Numbered from the stretch's first letter, positions 1 through 10,331 are shown. The stretch is DNA of 64,000 bases from Aspidiotus rigidus (GCA_035079385.1 JAVHKY010000026.1:682001-746000); one strand, 5' to 3'. Notes: generated from the sequence alone by a model not told the origin. Numbers and translations are program-made.

Positions 1-280
1 TTCCCTTTGTCAGCTTTTGTAATGATTAAACCCTTCTCTATGATCATCCTCCTCAAACCTTTGATCAGATCACTCCCAGCACTACGTATACTGGGGAGGG
101 GAGTGCTGCGAACCATTTCAGCGCATTTTTTCTGAGTATTAACTCGGGAGCCGATTTTTACCTTAAATCGGCCACAACATTGGCCAAAGTCTCCTGTTCT
201 TTAAGAGGGGGTAGCCCGAATTTCAGTTTTTTTTTCCAGGAGGGTCAATCGTGCTGACGATGGGATTACACTTGTTTGAA
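1..280 (-). pseudogene. Penelope-like element ORF, N-terminal fragment
   Basis: Read on the minus strand, this stretch encodes the region before the reverse transcriptase of a Penelope-like element. It includes TLANVVAD near the upstream end and IITKADKG at the window edge. The same blocks, at similar spacing, occur in the plus-strand PLE near 62370-62580, so the two belong to one family. The ADKG block normally lies just before the RT fingers and is followed by a stretch rich in V and M. The fragment is cut by the window edge, so the RT core would lie outside. Upstream similarity (LLEKKLKF) fades near position 280. It is too short to tell whether the copy outside is intact. Confidence 0.75.
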
Positions 281-2990
281 AATAGGCCAAGCACAGAGAT
301 TAGCTCTTTATTAAGCCTACTATGACTTAGCATTTAGTACACAAGGCATAAACTATATCTTGCATACAATGTACTTACTAGCCCTGTACTATGTTTATGA
401 CACTTTTGAGGGGTCCGAAAGAGACAACAGTGGGAGGTTCACGGATCGATTTAGGAAAGGTCTAGGAATTCAAAGCATTCTAGTTCTGAACTTTTTTTGG
501 AAAAATTTTACAATTTTGTGACTCTCGTAAAATTATTTTACGACTAGTCTCCTATAATTAATGACTTTTTGCTGGGGGAAAAGGAAAGGCGTTCTAAATT
601 GCGTACGTAGATAATTTAAAATTTTCTAATTCGATAATTAAGAATGAAAATTTTGTGTTTTTCGAGAGTGTAGGGTTTAACAACGCCTCCACCATTTCGA
701 ATTTTCGCTGCACGAAGTAAAACGTGGAATAATTTCAGCTTGAAATTTTTTCGTCCACCTCACAAGCTGCCTATTTCGTATACCAAACTGACCTTTATGA
801 TCGAAAAGAACGAGATCGCTCGTCATGGAAGTGTCTTACATTCGAAAGCGAACGATTCTATCATATCTTAGAACTGTACCATCTAACATTTCGACCGCAA
901 ACCACGTGCTTTGTCCATCTCAATGCAAAACTATTCCGCACTTGGACGCACGCAAATCAACCTCTATAAGATTTTCGTCGACACTAATTTCACACTTTCT
1001 CGTCGGCTCAATAACAAACCGTCATTTTTTCCCGTACACCTCACCTATTCTCGACACGACGTTTTCCTCTAATTACTTCCCTCCCAACTGCGGCACATTA
1101 TTCCACATTTTATCCATTATCTCCCTAGCTCGTCTGGATCTTCTGCGCCGCGTGTACGATCTAAAAATAAATCAAGCCATACCCACGTATTCGTCATTTA
1201 GGTAAAAAGAATACCTAATAATAAACGTACGTGTGGTCTGCGGCAGGCAGTTCAATTCCTCGTCGCGCTCCCTTCTCGCCGCGCACCGAATTCCGGAGCC
1301 GGTATATCCGACATTTGTAGCGTGCACCAAGTACTAGTAAATAATAATATAATACTGCCTCGTCAAAACTGCTGCTTCACATTTTACTACGCTTACATTC
1401 ATAATTATTGATGATGATCGCCTTGACATATTTTTTTCAAACTCCATAACAAAACACCAACGACGTTATAAACGATGACGAGTACAATTTACCGCGTAAC
1501 ATTTTAAGTGGAGTTGGTACACGAACGTGAAAATGTGTGCCTTGTATATATGAGGACGAAAAATTGTTCGCAAATGACGACGATTCCTCTACTTCTGGCC
1601 TCTTCCAGTCGATTAGATTTTTACGTACGACGCGCGCGTTTGTTTATTCTCAATTTTTCCTTCGCCAGGAAAGAAAAATAAACTTAGATGCGAAGCCTCT
1701 CTTTATCGAGAGAAGAAAAGCAAAAAAACAAAATTGAAATTACGACGTCGAACGTTTACTTTTCTCTACGATGGTAGTCGCAGACTCGGGCCTACACACC
1801 CTTCCCTCGACTCGAAAGACCTCGTCGAGACCTCTATTATATCGTAACAAATAAATACAGTTGAAGTCTGCGTTTCGGGAAAGGACGCGGTCGTGTATAC
1901 CTAAACACAGTCGGTAAATCCGATTATATGGATCTCGCGGTCTGTTGAAATACGAATTTCTCGTTTTTAAGTGCACATCTTCCCACGGAGGCTGAAAAAT
2001 AAGTAACTTACCGTATTAACCCCGGCAGCATTACGTTCAAATTGGATCGAGACGGAGAAAGAGTGTAATCAAAAGTTCTTCGTAAGAATCTTATTGGTAT
2101 TGGTCGACTTCACATGAAAGAAAAATGCACCTTGTCCTAGCCGTATTTTTTCCCTTTTCTCGAGGGAAAACCTCCTCTCGGAAGGATATTTTTTGACATA
2201 TGCACTCAATTATGGTAACATAGATAATGAGAGATGTAGCTTCTAATAGCGAATTAGTGATGGTCAAATTTTGTGCTTGACTGTGGTAATCAGGAATTTG
2301 TTCAGATCTTGTTTCCTTCAATGATTTCTTTCTAAAAACACCTCTTATCAAAATTAGACAGCATGGAATTTTCTACTAAAACTGTCTTGTTCATTTTAGT
2401 CGTAAGACCAATATTAATACTCACCAAAGAATGATGTCAGAATTATTCATATCTTGTAAACCTGTTTAATGTAGATTCTATGTGAGGCAGCTGAAATGAA
2501 GATCTTCATGGCACAGTCATAGTCTCATGTAGAGATGCACCGAAACGGGGGGCTAGGCGCTCAAAAAGTCAACATATAAAAGTATCTACGTGTGATTCAT
2601 AAGGAAAATTATTGGCTATTGCATCTTCTGCTCCGTTATTTCAATCTTGCCTCATACATTCTTTCCTACGTAGTTGAGAATTCCTGGAAGTCCCATTCCT
2701 CTATGTGACTGACGCAATTTTTCGTGATATCAAGCTCTAATTTTTGTGAGTTCCTCCTCTATGAGGGTTGAAACAAAAAAATTGTATTCCCTGATACCAC
2801 AACACTCCTCTGTCTGTCTTTTCTTCGTCGTTAGGATTCTAAGTAATTTCCGGCTCTTTTCATGTTTGCATTTTTCTTCGTCTTCGACCACCCAAGTACA
2901 ATTGATGACGTCACATCCGTCTTCAACTTGTACTTTCTCTCGACAGTCAATTAAGCAAGCTTGAACCTAAATCATATTGTTAAAGAGAGT
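281..2990. other. No recognisable gene
   Basis: This is AT-rich, low-information sequence. Short open frames occur on both strands, such as 126 codons at 825-1205 (+) and 86 codons at 2091-2351 (-). None shows a family motif, a plausible codon pattern or convincing splice context. I see no tandem repeat or transposon terminus. It may be intergenic or intronic. Confidence 0.5.
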
Positions 2991-3779
2991 CGTAGCCTGA
3001 AATCCTACTTTGGGGCTAGCTTATGTCAATTGTAGCCTATAGCTTTCGAACGGAGAAGAAATTCAGCTTGAAACTCCATAGTTATAGTCTGACTTGAAGG
3101 TTGAGAGCTCAACTTCCTTCTGAATTCACCTCTACGGGGCTCCAACTCCAATTTTTTCAAGTCCTACCTCTAGAAAGAATCGAAAATCGAAAATTTTCAC
3201 GGCTTCCCGAATCAGGTCAATGCTCTTGGCCGTTTTTTGATCGTCTAAAAAGCTCTTTCTGGGCCTAGGGGCCATTCATTCTGATTTTGACCTCCGTCTC
3301 CCATATAAGGATACACAATATTTTTTGCCCTTCGTACATAATATTTTGTCAAAATTCTGAAGAAAGAAAGAAAGATAAAATTTTTAAATTTGCAAGGCGT
3401 GATTTTCTTTTGTTCGCTCTGAAGATGAATTTCGCTGGTTTCGACTTGTGAAAAGACTCACCTAAGAATGGTTTTCTAAACCCTCCCCCTAAGTAAGGTC
3501 ATGTAGAGATTTTTCAACCCTCCGCCGTAAAGCTGTCACGTAATTAATGAATAGCTCCCTAAATTGTGTTTTACCTAGGACTCTATAATTATATCTCAGC
3601 TCATGGGTTTTGAACTTGAAGTTTTTCTAGCCCTACAGAGTTTTAGGGCTTAAAATTTTTTCAAGTCCTTCTATTTTAGAGATTCATAGCTCGAACTTTC
3701 CACTAGATCTTCTCTATGAAAGTTCGGAGTAAATTTGATGAAGTCTGAATTCGGATAGTTTACCTTTTTATGTCATCGA
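2991..3779. repeat. Degenerate repeat-like stretch
   Basis: Short phrases such as 'tcaagtcct', 'atagctcgaa' and 'agcctgaaat' recur irregularly. They resemble phrases in the foldback and satellite repeats near 30.6-31.2 kb and 57.6-57.9 kb. No clean period could be read, so this is a weak call of decayed repeat DNA without coding content. Confidence 0.3.
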
Positions 3780-5660
3780 CTCATTGTCAAAGTCGAAATT
3801 GAGTCGATTCTCGATTGTTGTAGATTGATATCAACCCGGTCGATTGTCCGTCGTTGATCGGTAGAAGACTTGTAATCATTGTCGTTTTCGTCGATTTCAG
3901 GTACAGAAACTGTTAGGGTCTTAAAATTTAGGTCCAAAGTGATTCATTCCTCTTCTGGTATCAGATTCTGATACCGACCGAAAATCGACTTCGAAACTGC
4001 GTCAATTCCACTGTTTCCGCATCGGTCAAGAGTAATTGAGATCCTTAATGGCACACAGTTTATAATTATGACTATACATTCTGTCTGCGAATAGTAAAGT
4101 CACCAACCAGACAGAATGCGAGAAAGAGGTGACTACTCATAGATCAACGTCACTTCGAGGTTGCTTCAAAGTCGACCAAGCTTACATTCCTAAATATCGA
4201 CTGTTGATTGAAGCAACAGTAGTGCAGTCAGTTTTAAGCACGTGAAATAATTTGGAGAAGTCGATTCAAAATCAATTCGAAATCGACCTTGATTTGCGGT
4301 TGATATTGAAGTCGATCAACGTACATCACCAGAGGATTACAAATCGACTTGAAACTCACTTTACAAAGAGGTCGATAAAAAAATTCGGAGAAGTTGACTT
4401 AAAATCGACTTAATTTGAGATAGATTTGAAATTGACCAGCGTATACATCCCTAGAAAACAAAAAATCGAATGTTAATCGACGCGGCAGAGCCACCGATTT
4501 CAGGTGTATGAAAAAATTTTAAGAAGGCGATTCGTGATGTCTAACGCCCCTATAAATCCAATAAACCCCATAAGAGTCCAATAGTTGAAAATGGTCCAAT
4601 ATAAACCTAGTAAGAGTCCATTAATTTCATCTCCGTCCGAATGAGAAAATTGGCTAGGTTGAGTAGGATTTTTTTCTGTAATTTTGATGGCATTTTAGGG
4701 CAAATTTTTATGACTCTGTCCCGTCTGCTATGCCACTGGAATTATGGTTTTGTGGAAGACCTTTTAAGAGCCCTATAAAAATCCAATATTTCAATTTTTG
4801 AATTTGATGGACACCCTGGGATTTAAAGTCGACCGAACGTACATTACTGGAGGATTGTGAATCGACTTGAAATCGACCCAACAAAGAAATCGATGAAAAA
4901 ATTCGGAAAAATCGACTCAAAACCGACGTTAATTTGAAATCGATTTGAAGTCTACCAGCCTGTACATTGCCAAAAAACTTACTGGTAATCGACGCAACAG
5001 AGCATCCTATTTCTAAATTTGGAGAAATCGACTGAAAATGGATTCGAGATCGACCTTGATTATGGCGTCTCCTATCCGTATCTCCAAGTTTCCGACTTCT
5101 ATTCATCCTTGTGAACGTGAACACGCGAACATCAAAATTTCTTTTAATATCCTTCTCCTGGCTATTCTGGGCGTTTCTCCTAGCATCAGTGCGCATTTGC
5201 GACAGTCTTCTTTATGGCCTTTGTCACAAGTTGCGAAGTTCTATTCATGTTGAATTACAGCGATATTTTTTGCTGGATCGAGCGGTTGAGTCACGGACTT
5301 CTGATTCAGAGGTCTAGAAAATGTCCCCATCTCCGAGCAGTCGATTTTAGGTCAATAGAAGAACTTGAGGTAGTCTACTCGTAATCGACGTTAATTTGAA
5401 GTCGACAATCGACTTGAAATCGACGCAACAGAAGCAGTCGACAGAAGAAGCGTGAAAAGTTGGATTGAAATTGATACTAGTAACTAGATCGATGTCGACT
5501 TGAGGTCGACTTGAAGTTGACCAGCGAGCGAGTGTTACGAGAAGGGTAGGTCGATAAAAGAAAAAGATTTTGAAAAGTCGAATCAAAATCGACCTGAAAT
5601 CGACTTGACGAATGAGTCAAAACGGAGTTAATTTTCGACCTCACGTCCACATGAGGTCGA
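3780..5660. repeat. TCGAC/GTCGA-rich degenerate satellite
   Basis: The block is packed with TCGAC, GTCGA and AATCGACTTGAAATCGAC variants. A longer degenerate unit of roughly 125-140 bp can be followed, containing 'accagcgtacat', 'agaggattgcgaatcgac' and 'aaaattcggagaa' in the same order. Recognisable unit starts fall near 4175, 4313, 4437, 4835, 4955, 5410 and 5520. About 4510-4790 and 5050-5330 do not fit the unit and look like insertions. A single fragment of the same repeat recurs near 44690-44840. Open frames across it (for example 4708-5196 minus) are most likely repeat artefacts. Confidence 0.7.
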
Positions 5661-5831
5661 TTTCAACAATATATGAACGGTATTTCAACAGCTAAGACTT
5701 TCAAAGAAGTAAAATCGCATGCGCGAGGAATTGACATGATTCACCAAGAGTACGAAATTGTTGTCCACTTCATCTTTTAATAATTAGCACGCTTCCGACT
5801 GCGCTCTCTGTACAGTAAAAAATATAATTTT

Positions 5832-5918
5832 AAGTCTACGTAAAAATTAACTACGCCCTCTCTATAATCGTTCCCGATCCACAGCCTCAAATGGAACGAA
5901 TCTCCCCGCCTTCTTAAT
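5832..5918 (+). repeat. 86-bp direct repeat, left copy
   Basis: This segment, starting AAGTCTACGTAAAA and ending in 'gaatctccccgcctt', is repeated almost exactly at 10247-10331 in the same orientation. The differences are one single-base indel and a few substitutions. The two copies bracket the whole BEL/Pao plus PLE block. They could be an unusually long target duplication, the ends of a larger tandem duplication, or terminal repeats of an unknown element. Confidence 0.8.
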
Positions 5919-5939
5919 ATGACGATACTACAGTAATAC

Positions 5940-6660
5940 ACTGGCACAATTCTTTTTCAGTCCAACCTAGATTCGTAGAAGCACGAATAACCGAGATCCG
6001 CGAACCTTTAGATTTTCTAGTTAAATATGTACCATCAGAATCTAATCCAGCGGATATAGTGACACGAGGTTCTAAAGCCAAAGACCTTTTTGAAACCCCC
6101 TTACGGTGGAAAGGACCAGTATGGTTACCTTATCCGCAGCTTTGGCCATCCTCTCCCACTCATATACAAGATTATTCGAGTAAAATCATTCCTAACAATG
6201 CAATCTTGCTCGTTGTAGATCACTTCCTGCCTGATTCCTTTGAAAAACGCTTCTGTGGGTGGGACAAGTACGCCCGCTTATATGGGATAATCCTTCGATG
6301 GTGTGCTGATAACTTGAATATACCTAACTTTGACTCCGACACAGATACATATCAAAGGGGAGAAAGAGCCTTAATTAAAGCGCTTCAATTCAAGTATTTT
6401 CAAGCTGAACTCACAAAACTAGAACGCAGTGTACAACCTAATCCCCAACTCGGCTTGTTTCTCGACCATATGGGTACTATACGGTATGGCGGACGCTTAC
6501 ACAATGCTTCATTTCCTTGGGAAACTATCCACCCGATCCTTTTACCACGTGAAAGTCGTCTAACTGTTCTTTAAATTCAAAAAATTCATAACGAGAACAT
6601 GCACGTTGGCTGCAGTCACGTTCTTTCTAAGCTTAGAGAAAAATTTTGGATTAATTGTAA
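5940..6660 (+). pseudogene. BEL/Pao RNase H end, linker and integrase zinc finger (broken)
   Basis: The frame runs from about 5940 through the SNPADIVTRG motif near 6040, which in BEL/Pao polyproteins joins RNase H to integrase. It continues through a linker ending in a GGRLHNA-type block at 6490-6510 that precedes the integrase. A TAA stop at 6572-6574 interrupts the frame. The same frame then continues into the histidine half (HNENMHVG) of the HHCC zinc-binding motif. A one-base frame change near 6650 moves the rest into the next frame. The integrase would have acted in the nucleus on element cDNA. This copy cannot be expressed as one protein. Confidence 0.85.
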
Positions 6661-7480
6661 AAGGCAGAGCTAAAGTAAAATCTGTCCTTCACCGATGTGT
6701 CACGTGTAAGAAATGCTCGGATGGAAGTTACCAACTTCCTCCGATGCCTTCATTACCTTGGGTTCGAGTCACGGAAGCTAGTCCATTTCTTCACGTAGCA
6801 GTAGATTACTTTGGCTCGTTAAACTGCTACAAAGATGATAACGTAACTTTAGACACCGTATACACAGCTATATTTGTCTGCTTAGTAACCAGAGCGATCC
6901 ATCTAGAAATGGCTGACGAATTTCTGATGGCGTTCGTTCGCTTCACTAGCCGCAGAGGGGTACCAAAGCTTGTGTACAGTGATCACGGCACTAACCTGAA
7001 ATTAGTTCAACGCTTAGTAGGTAACGAAACTAAAATAACGGATATCGATGTTGGACGTTACTTCTCTACCAACAATATCAGGTGGAAATTGCACCAGCAA
7101 ATGCTGCTTGGTATCGCGGCGCTGTAGAACGTCTTATTGGGATTGTAAAACCATGTCTTAAGAAAGCTTTTGGCAGGAAACAAATCCTCAGTTACGTTGC
7201 TCTCAGCACAGCTACATGCCAGCTCGAAAACATCGTTAACTCGCGAGACCGCTTACGTACGTTTCCGAAGAAACATTGCAACCTTTAACGCCGAATCACT
7301 TCTTACGATTGAGAACCGTTAACGCAAATAACGTAGTGGAGACATCAGAACATCGTATTCCCAAGCATACGAGGAAAGATAATATAAAAACCTGGGAGCA
7401 AACTAACGCTATCGTAGAAGATTTCTGGTCCGCATTTCGTGGATCTTCTAAGCTTACAGGGGGCAACACGCCATGATCCA
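6640..7480 (+). pseudogene. BEL/Pao integrase catalytic core (broken)
   Basis: After the frameshift, the cysteine half of the zinc finger (HRCVTCKK, about 6690-6715) is followed by the retroviral-type integrase core. The first aspartate lies in VAVDYFG near 6800 and the second in YSDHGTN near 6975. The glutamate lies in GAVERL near 7115, in a different frame, so a second shift falls near 7080-7100. A third shift near 7270-7280 leads into a C-terminal piece with NHFLRLR. The D,D,E residues are all still visible, which suggests the copy is not very ancient. The order and spacing match BEL/Pao integrases. No LTR follows before the junction with the PLE. Confidence 0.85.
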
Positions 7481-7533
7481 TAAACCTTGAAAAGGTTCCG
7501 TTGCTTGGGCTCCCAGAAAAGGCGACATTGGCC

Positions 7534-8177
7534 GAATAATTCTTCGCTGTCAAATGTGATTACATTGTTCAAGAGGCAGGCTTTCTTCCTCTTGGCTTTT
7601 GCAATCTCCATTTGTTCCCAGAGTTTTCTTCTCTTTGTGCGATTCTCTACGTGTATGACTTCAAATATTCCCTCTTCATCGTGGTTTTCCTCGTTACAGT
7701 GTTTCCCAAACAGTGACTTGCCATCTTCTTTCTCCCTCGACGTTTTGTGCTCCTTTCTCGTGATCTCAAACTTTCTCCCACTCTCACCGATATAGATCCC
7801 CTCCCACTGTTCACAACTGAGTTTGTACGCCCCGCTTAAGCTTTCCTTGTCCTTTTGTTCTGTCTGGTCATTGCTGATTCTCTTCACCATGGGTTGGTTA
7901 TTCTGGATACCCACATTCACATCGTAGCCATTGAACGCCTTTAACACCTTGTTTGTGTACTTTCCTATATATGGTATCGATCCAGAGTACTTTCTCACTA
8001 TGCTATCATGGGGTCCTTTCTTTGTTTCCATTTTCCCAAAGACTCCCTCCACCACACTTCTGCGGTAGCCATTGGCTTCTGCGATCTGCTTTACTATCTC
8101 GACCTCTTTCCTCTTCTCTTCGTTGTTCTTGAGGATAGAAATTGCCCGATAGCAGTAGTTCTGGATTGCCGCTAACT
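7534..8177 (-). pseudogene. PLE C-terminal fragment with GIY-YIG domain, inverted copy
   Basis: On the minus strand this encodes the connector and GIY-YIG endonuclease part of a Penelope-like protein. The order is AAIQNYCYRAISIL, then ANGYRRSVV, then a CEQWEGIYIGESGRKFEI block with the GIY-YIG signature, then a KHCNEENH zinc-type block. The second cysteine of the usual CxxC before GIY is W here. At nucleotide level it is a near-perfect inverted repeat of 9236-9900 on the plus strand. It lacks the RT. Its upstream end abuts the plus-strand PLE copy head to head near 8177, and its downstream end meets the BEL/Pao remnant at 7533. Head-to-head partial copies are a known habit of Penelope elements. 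Confidence 0.9.
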
Positions 8178-8187
8178 TATTGGGAAA

Positions 8188-8825
8188 GTGCTGTTGGACA
8201 TCAAAGAGGATATGTGCCGAACCTATGACAGAACGCAAGTAATGCAGAGGAAGGTCACAAATCTACAAAAGAAGATCCGACAGAACAACCTGATTTTGAC
8301 AAAGGCGGACAAGGGCAGCACGGTAGTGGTAATGGAGAAGGAGAACTACACCCAAAAAGTGGAGTCGTACATCGCAGTTAATGGATATTAAGAGCTTGCA
8401 AGGGACTCAACGCGGAAATACCAAGATGACCTGAAAGCTGTGTTGAAACGGAACAATGTACCCAGCAATGGAAGGAGGCTTGAGATGAACCCGCTTGTAC
8501 CAAAACTCAAGGGGCTTGTAAAACTCCACAAAGCGAACCGTCCAATGAGACCCCTGGTCAACAGCATTCAATCACCATGCCACAAGATAGCAAAGATCGT
8601 AGCCACATTCCTGAAAGAAAACTACCAGTTTGCACCCAGACGAAGCATCAGAAACAACGGAGAGCGGATTGAGCAACTGGACAAGTTGGAAATCAGGAGT
8701 AACGACAAGCTGATATCCTGTGATGTGACTAATATGTTTGGTACCATACCGAAGGAGAACTTCTCATCCTGCTCAAAAGCAACAGATACCATGGGAACCC
8801 CGATGGGTCGAAGTACGCCAACATA
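8188..8825 (+). pseudogene. PLE pre-RT region and RT fingers (broken)
   Basis: The frame opens with LLDIKEDM and reaches the ILTKADKGSTVVVMEK block that precedes PLE reverse transcriptases. A TAA stop lies at 8389-8391. The same frame resumes and includes KLKGLVKLHKANRPMRPLV, the RT motif 1-2 region, around 8500-8560. It then reaches ISCDVTNMF, the first RT aspartate block, near 8720. Reading then fails between about 8760 and 8825, where more than one frame change is needed to reach the next open frame. The first catalytic aspartate is therefore cut off from the YVDD box downstream. Confidence 0.85.
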
Positions 8826-9932
8826 GTGGAGGAGATCTTGAGCCAGAATTACTGCCGCTTCAAGAACAGGTTCTACAGTCAGGAAAGGGGACTTGCGATG
8901 GGATCACCGCTGTCACCAACGGCGGAGATATTCATGAATGATATGGAAAACAAGGTATTGAAGGGCAGCAAGTTCAGAAACTCGATCAAAAACTGGGCCA
9001 GATATGTAGATGATATCCTAATTAAGTGGTCAGGCACTGATAGACAGGTGGACCGATTCCTTTCGGAACTGAACGCGATGAATGAGAGCATCAAATTCCA
9101 AATGGAAAAAGGCAATGAGACCATCGACTATTTGGACCTTACAGTCACACTGGAGAACAATAGGATAGAATACAAAATCTACAGGAAGCCGACCCATGCA
9201 CACACCATCATCCCAAACGACTTCTACCACCACCCCAGGCACAAGTTAGAGGCAATCCAGAACTACTGCTATCGAGCAATTTCTATCCTCAAGAACAACG
9301 AAGACAAGAGGAAAGATATCGAGATAGCAAAGCAGATCGCAGAAGCCAATGGCTACCGCAGAAGTGTGGTGGAGGGAGTCTTTGGGAAAATGGAAACAAA
9401 GAAAGGAACCCATGATAGCATAGTGAGAAAGTACTACGGATCGATACCATATATAGGAAAGTACACAAACAAGGTGATAAAGGCGTTCAATGGCTACGAT
9501 GTGAATGTGGGTATCCAGAATAACCAACCCATGGTGAAGAGAATCAGCAATGACCAGACGGAACAAAAGGACAAGGAAAGCTTAAGCGGGGTGTACAAGC
9601 TCAATTGTGAATACTGCGAGGGGATCTATATCGGTGAGACCGGGAGAAAGTTTGAGATCAGGAGAAAGGAGCACAAAACGTCGAGGGAGAAAGAAGATGG
9701 CAAGTCACGGTTTGGGAAACACTGTAACGAGGAAAACCACGATGGAGAGGGAATATTTGAAGTCATACACGTAGAGAATCGCACAAAGAGAAGAAAACTC
9801 TGGGAACAAATAGAGATTGCAAAAGCCAAGAGGAAGAAAGTCTGCCTCTTGAACAATGTAATCACATTTGACAGCGAAAAATTATTCGGCCTGGTGATTG
9901 GACGAGAGAAGAAGAACGAAACCAACCAATGA
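8826..9932 (+). CDS. PLE reverse transcriptase (C-terminal part) and GIY-YIG endonuclease
   Basis: This open frame of 368 codons has the RT motif MGSPLSP at about residues 25-31, and the catalytic box RYVDDILIKW at about residues 59-68. Then come the thumb, a connector with ANGYRRSVV, and a GIY-YIG nuclease. The nuclease starts CEYCEGIYIGETGR near residue 260 and is followed by a KHCNEENH block that may complete a CCHH zinc site. PLE proteins combine RT with GIY-YIG in this order and use the nuclease for target cleavage during reverse transcription. The first methionine is not the native start, because the frame is the 3' part of a longer broken ORF. The longest undamaged coding stretch of any element in the window. 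Confidence 0.9.
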   Translation: MEEILSQNYCRFKNRFYSQERGLAMGSPLSPTAEIFMNDMENKVLKGSKFRNSIKNWARYVDDILIKWSGTDRQVDRFLSELNAMNESIKFQMEKGNETIDYLDLTVTLENNRIEYKIYRKPTHAHTIIPNDFYHHPRHKLEAIQNYCYRAISILKNNEDKRKDIEIAKQIAEANGYRRSVVEGVFGKMETKKGTHDSIVRKYYGSIPYIGKYTNKVIKAFNGYDVNVGIQNNQPMVKRISNDQTEQKDKESLSGVYKLNCEYCEGIYIGETGRKFEIRRKEHKTSREKEDGKSRFGKHCNEENHDGEGIFEVIHVENRTKRRKLWEQIEIAKAKRKKVCLLNNVITFDSEKLFGLVIGREKKNETNQ

Positions 9933-10110
9933 GACGGCAGGAATCCAGGTAGCCAATAGAAACGCAGCATTTAGAACAATAGATTGAACCAATCACAAAG
10001 CAGTATGTTTTAGCCAATAAGAACACAATGTCATGTTATTGTAAGAATAAGTTTTTAAGAAGTGAACCAATCACAACACAGCATTGTTATAGCCAATAAG
10101 ATCACAGTGT
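9912..10110 (+). repeat. CCAAT-motif array in PLE 3' region
   Basis: Six CCAAT motifs occur in about 190 bp, alternating between two contexts: 'gaaccaatcacaa' and 'tagccaataagaacac'. The larger phrase containing both is repeated with a period near 100 bp. The corresponding region of the minus-strand copy (27600-27850) keeps the same pattern. CCAAT is the core of NF-Y binding sites in eukaryotic promoters. In tandem PLE arrays the 3' region lies upstream of the next copy, so a promoter role is possible but inferred. Confidence 0.6.
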
Positions 10111-10148
10111 TATACTATAAAAACTCATGGTTAAGGCCTTGTTCTCCA

Positions 10149-10203
10149 GTTGCGACACAACTGATGATGGGATAACACCCGAGAGTACTCTTGAATAAGC
10201 AAC
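10149..10203 (+). ncRNA. Hammerhead-ribozyme-like motif at PLE 3' end
   Basis: The hammerhead parts appear in order. CTGATGA is at 10161-10167. A GGG/CCC stem II with an extra U before it lies at 10168-10180. GAGA at 10181-10184 stands in place of the canonical GAAA. The palindromic mini stem III AGTACT follows, and then a UC cleavage-site position ending at 10190. Stem I can form from CAA (10158-10160) with TTG (10191-10193) and, beyond an internal loop, GTTGC (10149-10153) with GCAAC (10199-10203). PLEs are known to carry hammerhead motifs near their ends, often with very short stem III that works as a dimer. The A-to-G change in GAAA may weaken or kill activity. Two other family copies have GAAA at this position. 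Confidence 0.65.
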
Positions 10204-10246
10204 TAATAAAGTAGATTTGTACAATTGAAAAACCCTTTTTCAATTC

Positions 10247-10331
10247 AAGTCTACGTAAAATTAACTACGCCCTCTCTATAATCGTTCCCGATCCACAGCC
10301 TCAAATGGAACGAATCGCCCCACCTTTTTAA
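10247..10331 (+). repeat. 86-bp direct repeat, right copy
   Basis: This is the right-hand partner of 5832-5918. It starts a few bases after the PLE 3' end. Beyond 10331 the sequence differs from that following the left copy. Confidence 0.8.

Larger units (their letters stand above)
5930..7533 (+). mobile_element. BEL/Pao LTR-retrotransposon pol remnant
   Basis: The segment retains the end of the RNase H region, the linker and the integrase of a BEL/Pao-type retrotransposon, in the normal order. No gag, protease or RT palm is present and no LTR could be recognised, so both ends are missing. The 3' side stops where minus-strand PLE sequence begins near 7533. The 5' side stops just after the 86-bp direct repeat. 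In-frame stops and frameshifts show the copy is dead. The sequence was read directly. The BEL/Pao assignment rests on the SNPADIVTRG linker motif and the integrase layout known for that family. Confidence 0.85.
8178..10235 (+). mobile_element. Penelope-like element, 5'-truncated, family A
   Basis: This is a nearly complete PLE lacking about the first 100 codons compared with the copy at 27560-29880. It carries the pre-RT block, RT, linker, GIY-YIG endonuclease, a CCAAT-rich 3' untranslated region and a hammerhead-like fold near its 3' end. The 3' boundary is set near 10235, where similarity to the 27.6-kb copy ends. The coding region has one in-frame stop near 8390 and frame disruption between about 8760 and 8825. 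The downstream two-thirds is open. The preserved endonuclease frame suggests a fairly recent insertion. Confidence 0.9.

Noticed and set aside
825..1205. 126-codon plus-strand frame as a host gene
   Set aside because: No recognised domain, and composition matches surrounding noncoding DNA.
5038..5317. Plus-strand frames inside the TCGAC satellite gap as a coding fragment
   Set aside because: Two overlapping frames give unrelated short peptides without motifs. The segment is better described as an unidentified insertion.
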